DNA of 64,000 nucleotides from Streptomyces narbonensis (GCF_014649015.1 NZ_BMSF01000002.1:484796-548795); one strand, 5' to 3'. Positions 45,347 through 54,696 are shown, numbered from the stretch's first letter. Notes: generated by a model from the letters alone, not told the origin. Translations and numbers: made by a program.

Positions 45347-46615
45347 CTAGCCGAAGGGGATCGCCGGATAGCACCTGAACGGCACCGCCACCTCGTAGCG
45401 TCCGTTCTTCAGCCGGACGAGCGCCCCGCAGCCGAAGCTCTCCTTCTGCCCCTTGGGCTCGGCCCGGTCGCCGACGAGCGTGCCGGTGTCGGAGAAGCCG
45501 TTCGCGGCCTTCTGGAAGGACTCGACGGTCAGCTCCTTGCCGGCCTTCGCGGCGATGGACAGGAAGAGGTCGGCGGACATGTAGCCGGTCATCATGTGCA
45601 TGTTGAGCGGCACGTCCTTGCCGCCCGCCGCCTTCCTGATGTCCGCCTTGAACCGTGTCATCGCGGGGCTGTCCGCCTCGAACGGCTGGAACTGCAGCAG
45701 CACGTGCACCCCGTCGAGCGCCTGCCGCGTCGCGTCCTTCGCGAGCAGGCCGGGGTCGTAGTCGGTGGGGTCGGTGAGGACGCCCTTGTAGCCGGACCGC
45801 TTGAGCGCGGTGAACAGGCCGATGTTGTACGGGGTCTGCATCACCGAGACGACGACGTCGGGCGCGGAGCCGCCGGGCCCCGAGCGGAGGATCTCCTTGG
45901 TGTAGGCCGACCAGTCGCTCGGCAGGGAGGTCGCGGGCACCGAGGCCTTGGCGTACGCGAGGGTGAAGCCGGCCGCCTTGAAGCCCTGGGTGAAGGTACG
46001 GATGCCGAACTTGCCCGCGTCGTTGTCGCCGGCGATCAGCGCGACCGACTTGCCGCTGGAGCCGCCGAGGACGGTGGCGAGCCCCTCGGGCCAGGTCTGG
46101 TTGAGGGTGCCGCCCGGGGTCGGGACGAGGCAGCCGTTGAAGCCGTAGATGTACCGGGGCCCGCAGAACGAGGGGAGCGTGCCCCAGCCGACGGTGGGCA
46201 CCTTCTGGCCGTTGAGGAAGTCGGCTCCGGCGAAGGTGACCGAGCTCATGGGGGAGACGGCGAACACCTTGTCCTGCTGGACGAGCTTGCGGGCCGCCGC
46301 CAGGTTCCTGGCCGGGTCCTGGCCGTCGTCCTCGGCGCCCAGGTAGTCGATCCTGCGGCCGTTGACACCGCCCTCGGCGTTGGCCCGGTCGTAGCGCGCC
46401 TTGGCGCCGAGATCGGTGTCCTTCTTGGAGTAGCCGCTCGCGGTGGTCATGGAGACGATGCCGCCGACCTTGATCGCGTCGGCGGTGACTCCGCGTGCGG
46501 AGGTTCCCGGAGAGCCGGGCTTCTCCGAAGTGCCGCCGGTGGAGGCCGAGTTGCAGGCCGTGGCGAGGAGCAGGGCCGCTGATGCGGCGGCGAGGGTGCG
46601 GATCGGTCGCAGCAC
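45347..46615 (-). CDS. Liv-type ABC transporter substrate-binding lipoprotein
   Basis: 422 residues. Signal peptide with lipobox LLATAC at Cys21. The mature protein is a periplasmic-binding fold of the leucine/amide family (ITADAIKVGGIV region, AGGVNGRRIDYLGAEDDGQD as AEGGVNGRRIDYLGAEDDG, FAVSPMSSVTFAGA). First gene of the transporter operon, GTG start with GAGGGAC ahead. The family also binds aromatic and aliphatic acids, consistent with the CoA ligase gene upstream. Confidence 0.94.
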   Translation of the reverse strand: MLRPIRTLAAASAALLLATACNSASTGGTSEKPGSPGTSARGVTADAIKVGGIVSMTTASGYSKKDTDLGAKARYDRANAEGGVNGRRIDYLGAEDDGQDPARNLAAARKLVQQDKVFAVSPMSSVTFAGADFLNGQKVPTVGWGTLPSFCGPRYIYGFNGCLVPTPGGTLNQTWPEGLATVLGGSSGKSVALIAGDNDAGKFGIRTFTQGFKAAGFTLAYAKASVPATSLPSDWSAYTKEILRSGPGGSAPDVVVSVMQTPYNIGLFTALKRSGYKGVLTDPTDYDPGLLAKDATRQALDGVHVLLQFQPFEADSPAMTRFKADIRKAAGGKDVPLNMHMMTGYMSADLFLSIAAKAGKELTVESFQKAANGFSDTGTLVGDRAEPKGQKESFGCGALVRLKNGRYEVAVPFRCYPAIPFG

Positions 46616-46637
46616 GTTCGGTCGTCCCTCCGTCGGG

Positions 46638-46706
46638 TGACCGCATTCTGTGACCGGCCTGATGAACCGTCAATAACTGACGCAACGTCAATTGATGATG
46701 CGTCAG
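46638..46706 (-). promoter_or_regulatory. Promoter and operator of the Liv-type operon
   Basis: Read leftward, TTGACG (46671-46666) and CAGAAT (46648-46643) are spaced 17 bases, a good vegetative promoter for the binding-protein gene. Just upstream, CTGACGCA (46677-46684) and TGCGTCAG (46699-46706) form a perfect inverted repeat, and TGACG-CAA-CGTCA (46678-46690) a second nested one. Confidence 0.5.
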
Positions 46707-46727
46707 AAGCGCCGGGACCTTCACCCC

Positions 46728-48557
46728 TCACCCGTACAGCGCCTCGACCTCCGCCGCGTACGCCCGCTCGATCGCCTTCCGCTTCAGCTTCAGCGAAGGA
46801 GTCAGCAGCCCGTGCTCCTCGCTGAACGGATGCGCCAGGATCCGGAACGTACGGATCGACTCCGCCTGCGACACCAGCGTGTTGGCCGCCACCACACCCC
46901 GCCGGATCTCCGTCTCCAGCGACGGATCGCGCACCAGCTCGGCCGGCGACAGCGGCGGCCGCCCCTGCATCGCCAGCCAGTGCTCCACCGCCTCCTGATC
47001 GATCGTCACCAACGCCGCGATGTACGGCCGGTCGTTGCCCACGATCAGGCACTGGGCGATCAGCGGATGCGCCCGCACCCGCTCCTCCAGACCCGACGGC
47101 GCGACGCTCTTGCCGCCCGAGGTCACCAGGATGTCCTTCTTCCGCCCCGTGATCGTCAGATAGCCGTCCTCGTCGAGCGACCCCAGATCACCCGTCGCGA
47201 GCCAGCCGTCGCTGAGGACGGCCGCGGTCGACCGCGGATCGTTGAGATAGCCGGAGAACACCTGCCCGCCGTGCAGCCACACCTCACCGTCCTCCGCGAT
47301 GTGCACCGTCGTCCCCGGCACCGGCTGCCCCACCGTGCCGTACCGCGTCCGCTCCGGCGGATTCGCCGTGGCCGCGGCGGACGACTCGGTCAGCCCGTAC
47401 CCCTCGAAGACCGTGATCCCGGCGCCCGCGAAGAACAGGCCCTGCCGGCGGTCCATCGCCGAACCGCCCGACATCGCGTGCCGCATCCGCCCGCCCAGCG
47501 CGGCGCGGACCTTCCCGTACACCGTCTTCTCGAAGAACTGGTGCTGCACCCGCAGCGCGGCCGACGGCCCCGGGCCCGTCCCGAACGCCTTGTGCTCCAC
47601 CGCCTCCGCGTAGGCGACCGCCACCTCCACCGCCTTGTCGAAGGGCGCCGCCCGCCCCTCGCGCTCCGCCCTGCGCCGCGCCGCGTGGAAGACCTTCTCG
47701 AAGACGTACGGCACGGCCAGCACGAAACTCGGCCGGAACGCCGCCAGGTCCGGCAGCAGCTCCGCGGCCGCCATCACCGGCTGGTGCCCCAGCTTCACCC
47801 CGGCCCGCACCGCCGCCACCTCCACCATCCGCCCGAAGACGTGCGCCAGCGGCAGGAACAACAGCGTCGACGCCTGCTCCCCGGGCCGGGACCGGAAGAC
47901 CGGATCCCAGCGGCCCGTCAGCATGTCCGACTCGAACATGAAGTTCGCGTGGGTGATCACACAGCCCTTCGGCCGGCCCGTCGTCCCCGAGGTGTAGATG
48001 ACCGTGGCCACCGACTCGGGCGTCACCGCCCGCCGGTGCCGCTGCACGACGTCCTCGTCGATCTCCGTGCCCGCCGCCGTCAGCTCGGCCACGGCCCCCG
48101 CCCCCGAGTCCAGCTGCCACAGCCGCTGCAGCCGGGGGAGCCGGTCGATCACCGACCCGATCGTCATCGCATGGTCCTCGTGCTCCACCACACACGCCGT
48201 GACCTCGGCGTCGTGCAGCATCCAGAAGACCTGCTCGGCGGAGGACGTCGGATAGATCGGCACCGGCTGCGCGCCCAGCGTCCACAGCGCGAAGTCGAAG
48301 AGCGTCCACTCGTACCGCGTACGGGACATGATCGCGACCCGGTCACCGAACCGCACACCCTGCGCGATCAGCCCCTTCGCGAGACCGAGGACCTCGTCCC
48401 GGAACCGCGCGGCCGTCACGTCCCGCCACTCCCCGTCCCGGCCCTTGCGGCCGAACGCGACCCGGTCCGGGTCGGCGAGGGCGTGCTCGAACACGGCATC
48501 CGCAAGACCGCCGACCTGAGGCGCCGCCGCGACGGGCGGCACGGTGAACTCGCGCAC
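46728..48557 (-). CDS. Long-chain acyl-CoA synthetase (AMP-dependent ligase)
   Basis: 609 residues from a GTG with GGAGGAG seven bases ahead. Core motifs: VIYTSGTTGRPKG (A3), FEGYGLTESSAAA (A5), GWLATGDLGSLDEDGYLTI (A7) and GRKKDILVTSGGK (A8). It activates a carboxylic acid to an acyl-CoA in the cytoplasm. Placement upstream of the Liv-type importer, same strand, suggests the imported compound is its substrate; this pairing is seen in other bacteria for aromatic or alkanoic acids. Substrate not determinable. Confidence 0.94.
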   Translation of the reverse strand: MREFTVPPVAAAPQVGGLADAVFEHALADPDRVAFGRKGRDGEWRDVTAARFRDEVLGLAKGLIAQGVRFGDRVAIMSRTRYEWTLFDFALWTLGAQPVPIYPTSSAEQVFWMLHDAEVTACVVEHEDHAMTIGSVIDRLPRLQRLWQLDSGAGAVAELTAAGTEIDEDVVQRHRRAVTPESVATVIYTSGTTGRPKGCVITHANFMFESDMLTGRWDPVFRSRPGEQASTLLFLPLAHVFGRMVEVAAVRAGVKLGHQPVMAAAELLPDLAAFRPSFVLAVPYVFEKVFHAARRRAEREGRAAPFDKAVEVAVAYAEAVEHKAFGTGPGPSAALRVQHQFFEKTVYGKVRAALGGRMRHAMSGGSAMDRRQGLFFAGAGITVFEGYGLTESSAAATANPPERTRYGTVGQPVPGTTVHIAEDGEVWLHGGQVFSGYLNDPRSTAAVLSDGWLATGDLGSLDEDGYLTITGRKKDILVTSGGKSVAPSGLEERVRAHPLIAQCLIVGNDRPYIAALVTIDQEAVEHWLAMQGRPPLSPAELVRDPSLETEIRRGVVAANTLVSQAESIRTFRILAHPFSEEHGLLTPSLKLKRKAIERAYAAEVEALYG

Positions 48558-48924
48558 TGGCCTGCTCCTCCCTCGTCGGCACGTCGGCTCGATGGCTGAA
48601 AGGGACCGCTGTCGCACTCCGTACAGCGCGGGTGACGGTACCCCACCCGCCTGCCCGGCGGGAGGGCCTTCACCAAGCCGGGACATTCCGCGTTCGCACA
48701 GGTCAGGACGGGTGAGGAGACCAAGTCGCGGGTGCGGCGGGTGCGTTGCAGACCGCTCGGTACGTCCACCCCGCGCGAATCTCCACGGAATCTGTACCGC
48801 CTGCGCACGGGAGGGCGCCCCGAAGCCACCATGGCCGGTCCGCACGGGCTCCCGGGGACCCGTCCCCGGCCCTCACCCAGGCCCTCACCCAGGCCCGTCA
48901 CCCAGGCCCGTCACCCGCCCCGGA
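48558..48924. other. Intergenic region of about 365 bp
   Basis: Between two leftward genes. Holds four short near-identical repeats (CCTCACCCAGGCC/CGTCACCCAGGCC type, 48870-48920) close to the LysR stop. No supported small gene; the acyl-CoA synthetase promoter must be here, though no clear hexamers stand out. Confidence 0.5.
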
Positions 48925-49845
48925 TCAGCGCGGCCGGTGCAGGCGGTCGCCTCCCGCCAGGATCGCCTCCGCCAGCGCGTCCGCCGCCTCCTGCGTCGCC
49001 CCGCCCCGCCGCCCCCGCAACAGCACGAAACCGACCTCGCCCAGCTCCGGAAGCCCCGCACGGGCCGGCACCGGGACGAGCCCCTCCGGCACCAGGCCCC
49101 GCGTGTGCGCCATCACCCCGAGCCCCGCCCGCGCCGCCGCGACGTTCGCGCTCAGGCTGGAACTCGTACACGCGATCCGCCACGCCCGGCCCTGCGCCTG
49201 CAGGGCCTCCAGCGCCCGCGCCCGCGTGATCCCCGGCGGCGGGAACAGGATGAGCGGCACCGGCCGGTCGGGCTCGACCCGCAGCCCCGGCGCCCCGATC
49301 CAGATCAGCGAGTCCTGCCAGACGAGCCGCCCCTCGCTCTCCTCACCGCCCCTGCCCGCCTCACCGCCCCTGCCCGCCTCACCGCCTCCACCCCCGTCGC
49401 CGCGCCGCTTCGCCAGGATCAGATCCAGTCGGCCGGCCGCCAGCCGCGCCTGCAGCGTCCCCGACAGCTCGACCGTCAGCTCCAGGTCGACCTCGGGGTG
49501 CTCCCGCCGGAAGGACTCCAGGATCTCCGGCAGCCGCGTCGTCACGAAGTCCTCCGACGCCCCGAACCGCAGCCGCCCCCGCAACCGCGTCCCCCCGAAC
49601 CACGCCGCCGCCCGCTCGTGCGCCTGGAGGATCGCGCGCGCGAAACCGAGCATGGCCTCACCGTCCTCCGTCAGCTCCACACTGTGCGTGTCCCGCGAGA
49701 AGAGAGGCCGCCCCGTCGCCTCCTCCAGGCGCCGCACGTGCTGGCTCACCGTCGACTGCCGCACCCCCAGCCGACGCGCGGCCTGCGTGAAGCTCAGCGT
49801 CTGGGCCACGGCGAGAAACGTGCGCAACTGCGTCGGTTCGTACAC
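48925..49845 (-). CDS. LysR family transcriptional regulator
   Basis: 306 residues. The HTH is QLRTFLAVAQTLSFTQAARR followed by LGVRQSTVSQHVRRLE. The ligand domain begins at about 90. A Gly/Glu/Arg loop (residues about 145-170) encoded by 15-base repeats interrupts it, probably a flexible surface loop. Diverges from the SBF-like symporter gene and most likely controls it. Confidence 0.93.
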   Translation of the reverse strand: MYEPTQLRTFLAVAQTLSFTQAARRLGVRQSTVSQHVRRLEEATGRPLFSRDTHSVELTEDGEAMLGFARAILQAHERAAAWFGGTRLRGRLRFGASEDFVTTRLPEILESFRREHPEVDLELTVELSGTLQARLAAGRLDLILAKRRGDGGGGGEAGRGGEAGRGGEESEGRLVWQDSLIWIGAPGLRVEPDRPVPLILFPPPGITRARALEALQAQGRAWRIACTSSSLSANVAAARAGLGVMAHTRGLVPEGLVPVPARAGLPELGEVGFVLLRGRRGGATQEAADALAEAILAGGDRLHRPR

Positions 49846-49864
49846 AGCACGACCGTAACCCCGC

Positions 49865-49883
49865 TCATCACGGATCGCGATGA
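49865..49883. promoter_or_regulatory. Candidate LysR binding site
   Basis: TCATC-N9-GATGA is a perfect inverted repeat 20 bases upstream of the LysR start and between the divergent genes, containing T-N11-A spacing typical of LysR boxes. Confidence 0.45.
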
Positions 49884-49969
49884 CAGTCAGAGCGCTGTAC
49901 GGGATTCCCGATCACCACCCGCTGGACCAGGATGGAAGCGCACCCCCGTACTCCACAGAGCTGAAGCCC

Positions 49970-51037
49970 ATGAACCGCCGCACCCCCCTCCGCCTCCCCG
50001 TCCCGCGCCTGCCGTCCCGGCTTCCCGTCGACGCGTTCGTCCTGACGCTGCTCGGCACCGTCGGCCTCGCCGCACTGCTGCCCGCCTCCGGGGCCGCCGC
50101 CACCGTCGCGGAGGGCGCGTCGACCGGAGCCGTGGCCCTGCTCTTCTTCCTCTACGGGGCCCGGCTCTCCACCCGCGAGGCCCTCGACGGCCTCCGGCAC
50201 TGGCGCCTCCACCTCACCGTCCTCGCAAGCACCTTCCTGCTCTTCCCGCTCCTCGGACTCGCCGCACGGGGCCTCGTACCCACCGTGCTCACCCCGCAGC
50301 TCTACGGCGGACTGCTCTTCCTCTGCCTCGTGCCCTCCACCATCCAGTCCTCCATCGCCTTCACCTCCATCGCCCGCGGAAACGTTCCCGCAGCGATCTG
50401 TGCCGGCTCCTTCTCCTCCCTCGCCGGCATCCTCCTGACCCCCCTCCTCGCGGCCCTCCTCCTCGGCGGCAGCACCGGCGGCCTCTCCGCCGACTCCCTC
50501 CTCAAGATCGTCCTCCAGCTCCTCGTCCCCTTCCTCGCCGGACAGCTCCTGCGCCCCTGGGTCGGCGGATTCCTCGTCCGCCACAAGAAGACCCTCGGCC
50601 GCGTCGACCGCGGCTCGATCCTCCTCGTCGTCTACACCGCCTTCAGCCAGGGCATGGTCGCCGGCGTCTGGCAGCTCGTGACCCCGGCCCGCCTCGGCCT
50701 GCTCCTCGCCGTCGAGGCCGTCCTCCTCGCCGCGATGCTGACCCTGACCTGGTACGGGGCGAAGCGTCTCGGCTTCGACCGGGCCGACCGCGTCGCCATC
50801 CAGTTCGCCGGCTCCAAGAAGAGCCTCGCGGCCGGCCTGCCCATGGCCAGCGTCCTCTTCGGCGCACACGCCGCGCTCGCCGTACTCCCGCTGATGCTCT
50901 TCCACCAGATGCAGCTGATGGTCTGCGCCGTCATCGCCAAACGCCGCTCCCACGACCCACAGGAACCGCTCGCGGCCCCCACCGCCCCGCACCCCGCACC
51001 CGTCGGCCGGATCACACCCCCACCCGCCCCACGATGA
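49970..51037 (+). CDS. Bile acid:sodium symporter (SBF-like) family transporter
   Basis: 355 residues, about nine to ten membrane spans. Family motifs: GAVALLFFLYGARLSTREAL, CLVPSTIQSSIAFTSIARGN and AIQFAGSKKSLAAGLPMA. Members move organic anions with sodium. The ATG lies after a modest CTGAAG site; an earlier in-frame GTG/ATG at 49880 would overlap the LysR site. First gene of an operon with the isochorismatase-like and 2Fe-2S genes (26-base gap). Confidence 0.92.
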   Translation: MNRRTPLRLPVPRLPSRLPVDAFVLTLLGTVGLAALLPASGAAATVAEGASTGAVALLFFLYGARLSTREALDGLRHWRLHLTVLASTFLLFPLLGLAARGLVPTVLTPQLYGGLLFLCLVPSTIQSSIAFTSIARGNVPAAICAGSFSSLAGILLTPLLAALLLGGSTGGLSADSLLKIVLQLLVPFLAGQLLRPWVGGFLVRHKKTLGRVDRGSILLVVYTAFSQGMVAGVWQLVTPARLGLLLAVEAVLLAAMLTLTWYGAKRLGFDRADRVAIQFAGSKKSLAAGLPMASVLFGAHAALAVLPLMLFHQMQLMVCAVIAKRRSHDPQEPLAAPTAPHPAPVGRITPPPAPR

Positions 51038-51062
51038 TCATCCGGGCCGCTACGGTGCTCCC

Positions 51063-51584
51063 ATGCCCTCACTCGATCCCGGCCGCACCGCACTCGTCCT
51101 CGTCGACCTGATGGAGCGGATCGTCGCGCTGCCCCTCGCCCCCCGCCCCGGCACCGACGTCCTCGCCGCCGCGGCCCGGCTCGCCGACACCTTCCGGAAC
51201 GCCGGAGCACCCGTCGTCCACATCCGCGTCGAACGGCCGAACGTCCCCGCCCAGCCGCCCGGCAGCGAGCTCGTTCCCGACCTCGTCCACACCGGCGACC
51301 ACGTCGTCGTCAAGCGCACCATCGGCGGATTCCACGACACGGGACTCCACGACCTGCTCAGCGGAGCCGGCGCCACGACCCTCGTCCTCGGCGGCATCGC
51401 CACCAACCTCGGCGTCGAGTCCACCGCCCGCGCCGCCGGCGACCTCGGCTACGACCTCGTCTTCGCCGAGGACGCCATGACCGCCCTCACCGCCGACGAA
51501 CACCGTGCCTCCGTCGAGCTCGACTTCCCCCGCCTCGGCACCGTCGCCCCCGTCTCGGCGATCACCCTGGACGGCCCCGCGTGA
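51063..51584 (+). CDS. Isochorismatase family hydrolase with Gly at the Cys position
   Basis: 173 residues. Catalytic Asp in LVLVDLMERI and Lys in VVVKRTIGG are present. The position that is Cys in nicotinamidases and related amidases reads Gly in GGIATNLGVESTARAA. True isochorismatases (EntB, PhzD) also have Gly there and cleave a vinyl ether without Cys, so this protein is not a cysteine amidase. Substrate unknown; no siderophore or phenazine genes nearby. Stop overlaps the next start (GTGA). Confidence 0.88.
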   Translation: MPSLDPGRTALVLVDLMERIVALPLAPRPGTDVLAAAARLADTFRNAGAPVVHIRVERPNVPAQPPGSELVPDLVHTGDHVVVKRTIGGFHDTGLHDLLSGAGATTLVLGGIATNLGVESTARAAGDLGYDLVFAEDAMTALTADEHRASVELDFPRLGTVAPVSAITLDGPA

Positions 51585-51964
51585 CACCCGTCCCGATACG
51601 GTACGGGGCCCGCCCCTGCTCCCTCGTCGTCTGCCGAGGCTGCTGCTGCGGCGACGCCCGCAAGAACCCCGGCACCGACCACGCCGGCCAGCTCGCCCGC
51701 CTCCGCGAGGCCGCCGCGGCCTCCGGCGGCCGGCTAGCCGTCCGTACGAGCGACTGCCTCGGCCCCTGCGCCCAGGCCAACATCGTCGTCGTGCAGCCCT
51801 CCACCGAGGGCCGCAGGCGAGGCGGCCGGGCCGCCTGGATCGCCTTCACCCTCGACGACGACTGCCTCGACGACATCCTCACCTGGACGAAGGCCGGCGG
51901 CCCCGGCATCGCGAAGCCCCCGGACACCCTGACCCTCCAGATGATCGACCCGCCGAAGAACTGA
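51581..51964 (+). CDS. Thioredoxin-like [2Fe-2S] ferredoxin domain protein
   Basis: 127 residues from a GTG overlapping the previous stop. Cys residues are in CRGCCCGDARKNPG and SDCLGPCAQANIVVVQP, giving the CxxC...C-x3-C ligand set of thioredoxin-fold 2Fe-2S proteins. It would carry electrons or assist metal handling in the cytoplasm. Co-transcribed with the symporter and isochorismatase-like genes. Its stop codon lies in the first unit of the downstream minisatellite. Confidence 0.88.
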   Translation: MTPVPIRYGARPCSLVVCRGCCCGDARKNPGTDHAGQLARLREAAAASGGRLAVRTSDCLGPCAQANIVVVQPSTEGRRRGGRAAWIAFTLDDDCLDDILTWTKAGGPGIAKPPDTLTLQMIDPPKN

Positions 51965-51969
51965 ACGGC

Positions 51970-52209
51970 CCGCTGAACCCGCCGTTGAACGGACCGCTGA
52001 ACCCGCCGTTGAACGGACCGCTGAACCGGCCGCTGAACGGACCGCTGAACCGGCCGCTGAACGGACCGCTGAACCGGCCGCTGTACCGACGGCTGAACGG
52101 ACCGCCGAACCGGCTGCTGTACCGACCGCCGAACCGGCTGCTGTACCGACCGCCGAACCGGCTGCTGAGCCGACCGTTGAACGGACCGCTGAACGGACCG
52201 TTGAACCCC
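51970..52209. repeat. Minisatellite of about 20 twelve-bp units
   Basis: Units of CCGCTGAAC(C/G)(C/G)N follow without a break from 51970 to 52209, often alternating CCG/GGA endings to give a 24-bp period. Later units carry CTGTACCGA variants. It fills the gap between the convergent ferredoxin-like and fdhD genes; beyond it, 52210-52284 shows nothing notable. Confidence 0.85.
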
Positions 52210-52284
52210 CGCCCCGGCTGGGACCTGTCCGGTCCATCACGGCCGGGGCCGCGGCGCTGCCGACCCCGATCGACCGGACACCCC

Positions 52285-53112
52285 CTAGACGGCGATCCGG
52301 TGCTCGCCCGCGTACACGTTCATGTCCGGCCCCCGCAGGAACCCGACCAGCGTCAGCCCCGTCTCGGCCGCCAGGTCCACCGCGAGCGACGACGGCGCCG
52401 ACACCGCCGCGAGCACCGGGATCCCCGCCATCACCGCCTTCTGCGCCAGCTCGAACGACGCCCGCCCCGAGACCAGCAGCACCGCCCGCTCCAACGGCAG
52501 CAGCCCCTCCCGCAGCGCCCGCCCCACCAGCTTGTCCACGGCGTTGTGCCGCCCCACGTCCTCCCGCACGTCGAGCAGCTCCCCGTCCTCCGAGAACAAC
52601 GCCGCCGCGTGCAGCCCGCCCGTCGAGTCGAAGACCCGCTGCGCCGCCCGCAACCGCTCCGGCAGCACGGACAGCAGCGCCGGCGTGAGCCGTACGGGAG
52701 GCGTGTCGGCGATCGGGAAACGGGCCGTCGTACGCACCGCGTTCAGACTCGCCTTCCCGCACAGCCCGCACGACGACGTCGTGTAGACGTTCCGCTCCAG
52801 AGAGATGTCCGGGACGGGCACGCCCGGCGCCAGCTGCACGTCCACCACGTTGTACGTGTTCCGGCCGTCGTCCGTCGCCCCCGCGCAGTACACGATGTTC
52901 CGCACGTCCGAGGCGGCCGCGAGGACACCCTCGCTCACGAGGAAACCCGCCGCCAGCGCGAAGTCGTCCCCAGGGGTGCGCATGGTGATGGCGATCGGCC
53001 GGCCGTTCAGCCGGATCTCCAGCGGCTCCTCGGCCACCAGGGTGTCGGGCCGCGTGTTCACCGCCCCGCCGCGGATCCGCATGACACGCCGCCGCTCGGT
53101 GACCCGTCCCAT
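52285..53112 (-). CDS. fdhD: Formate dehydrogenase accessory sulfurtransferase FdhD
   Basis: 275 residues. Motifs: [32 protein letters not shown], the conserved Cys pair in [20 protein letters not shown] and [12 protein letters not shown]. FdhD transfers sulfur to the molybdenum cofactor of formate dehydrogenase. No formate dehydrogenase gene lies in the window, so the target is elsewhere. I chose ATG 53112 ([10 protein letters not shown], the usual actinomycete start); an ATG 78 bases upstream is also in frame. Confidence 0.93.
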   Translation of the reverse strand: MGRVTERRRVMRIRGGAVNTRPDTLVAEEPLEIRLNGRPIAITMRTPGDDFALAAGFLVSEGVLAAASDVRNIVYCAGATDDGRNTYNVVDVQLAPGVPVPDISLERNVYTTSSCGLCGKASLNAVRTTARFPIADTPPVRLTPALLSVLPERLRAAQRVFDSTGGLHAAALFSEDGELLDVREDVGRHNAVDKLVGRALREGLLPLERAVLLVSGRASFELAQKAVMAGIPVLAAVSAPSSLAVDLAAETGLTLVGFLRGPDMNVYAGEHRIAV

Positions 53113-53347
53113 CGTGATCGCACCCGTTTCTTTCGCGAGGAAGGCCGTGAGGCCGCGAAAACGCGACGGAAACGGCTCTGACGGGGCCATTCTCCGTCAC
53201 CGGGGACCCGTGCCCCACCCCGGCCCTTGTCATGGTCGGCCAAGCGGTACGGGTGAATGTTGGTGGTTTACGTCACCTGTTACCGATCAGTCGCTGGCAA
53301 GACTGGGGGATCCTGCCGGACGAACGAACCACCGAGGGGGTCCCGGT

Positions 53348-54313
53348 ATGACGGGCACTCGCATTGCAGCGCTCGGGCACTACCAGCCCGCCAAGGTGCT
53401 CACCAACCAGGACCTCGCGGAACTGGTCGACACCGACGACGCGTGGATCACCAGCCGGGTCGGCATCCGCACCCGGCACGTCGCCGGACCCGACGAGCCC
53501 GTCGACGAGCTCGCCGCCCACGCCGCCGGCAAGGCCCTGGCCACCGCCGGGCTCGTCCCCGACGACATCGACCTCGTCCTCGTCGCCACCTCCACCGCGA
53601 TCGACCGCTCGCCCAACACGGCAGCCCGCGTCGCCGCCCGCCTCGGCATGAAGTCCCCCGCGACCATGGACCTCAACGTGGTCTGCGCCGGCTTCACCCA
53701 CGCCCTCGCCACCGCCGACCACGCCGTACGCGCCGGGGGCGCCCGCCGCGTCCTGGTCATCGGCGCCGACAAGATGACCGAGGTGTGCGACTGGACGGAC
53801 CGCACCACCTGCGTCCTCGTCGGCGACGGCGCGGGCGCCGCCATCGTCGAGGCCGTGGACTCCGCCGAAGGCGAGGAGCCGGGAGCCGCACCCGGCATCG
53901 GCCCCGTCCTGTGGGGATCGGTCCCCGAGATGGGCAACGCCGTCCGCATCGAGGGCACCCCGCCGCGCTTCGCCCAGGAGGGCCAGTCCGTCTACCGCTG
54001 GGCCACCCAGCAGCTCCCCGCGCTCGCCCGCAAGGCCTGCGAGCGCTCCGGCCTGGCCCCCGAGGAGCTCGCGGGCGTCGTCCTGCACCAGGCCAACCTG
54101 CGGATCATCGAACCGCTCGCCGCGAAGATCGGCGCCGTCAACGCGATCGTCGCCCGCGACGTCGTCGACTCCGGCAACACCTCCGCCGCCTCGATCCCGC
54201 TGGCCCTCGCCAAGCTCGTCGAGCGCGGCGAACTGCCCTCCGGCGCCCCAGTGCTGCTCTTCGGCTTCGGCGGCAACCTGTCGTACGCGGGACAGGTCAT
54301 CCGGGTCCCGTAG
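53348..54313 (+). CDS. fabH: Beta-ketoacyl-ACP synthase III (FabH family)
   Basis: 321 residues from an ATG with GAGGGGG ahead. The triad is complete: Cys about 113 in LNVVCAGF, His in VLHQANLRI and Asn in DSGNTSAASIPLA. It condenses an acyl-CoA with malonyl-ACP, either to start fatty acid synthesis or a secondary pathway. No fabD, acpP or fabF nearby, so it is a stand-alone paralogue rather than the main fab cluster gene; the starter unit is unknown. Divergent from fdhD. Confidence 0.93.
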   Translation: MTGTRIAALGHYQPAKVLTNQDLAELVDTDDAWITSRVGIRTRHVAGPDEPVDELAAHAAGKALATAGLVPDDIDLVLVATSTAIDRSPNTAARVAARLGMKSPATMDLNVVCAGFTHALATADHAVRAGGARRVLVIGADKMTEVCDWTDRTTCVLVGDGAGAAIVEAVDSAEGEEPGAAPGIGPVLWGSVPEMGNAVRIEGTPPRFAQEGQSVYRWATQQLPALARKACERSGLAPEELAGVVLHQANLRIIEPLAAKIGAVNAIVARDVVDSGNTSAASIPLALAKLVERGELPSGAPVLLFGFGGNLSYAGQVIRVP

Positions 54314-54696
54314 GTCCCGTAGGACGGAACGGGCGCCGTGCCCCTGCCGGGGCCGGCCCGGGGACGTGCCGGGCCTGGGTAGGGACTGAGTCGGGGCAGG
54401 CCGGGCTGACGTCCGGGCCGCGGGTCCGGGGGCAGGCCGGGACCGTGCGGGCCGCCGGTCCGGGGGCAGGCCGGGGCCGATATACGGACTGAGTCGGGGC
54501 AGGCCCGGGCCACCGGTCCGGGGGAGGCCGGGGTCGTGCCGGGACCCTGCCCGTGCGGTCGGCCGTGCCCCGTTCGGCGGAGACCGGTGGCGGCGCGCCG
54601 GGGGCGCACCTAGCTTCGATCGCGACGAGGGTCGTGCGGTACCCGGGCGCGGAATCGCTCCGCCTCCCGCACCCTCGCGTGACCGGGAGGACCGTC
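54314..54696. other. Repeat-rich intergenic region of about 380 bp
   Basis: Composed of degenerate GGGGCAGGCCGGG-type repeats (54340-54545). A 20-base segment starting GGACTGAGTCGGGGC occurs at 54383 and again at 54486. ATATACGG at 54480-54487 is the only AT-rich spot and might be part of a promoter. Confidence 0.6.

Noticed and set aside
42818..46582. 1254-residue open frame on the plus strand
   Set aside because: Antisense to the Liv-type transporter genes; extreme Arg/Gly/His content and no domains.
48544..51111. 855-residue plus-strand frame over LysR and the symporter
   Set aside because: Proline/arginine-rich shadow; the genuine genes in other frames have clear domains.
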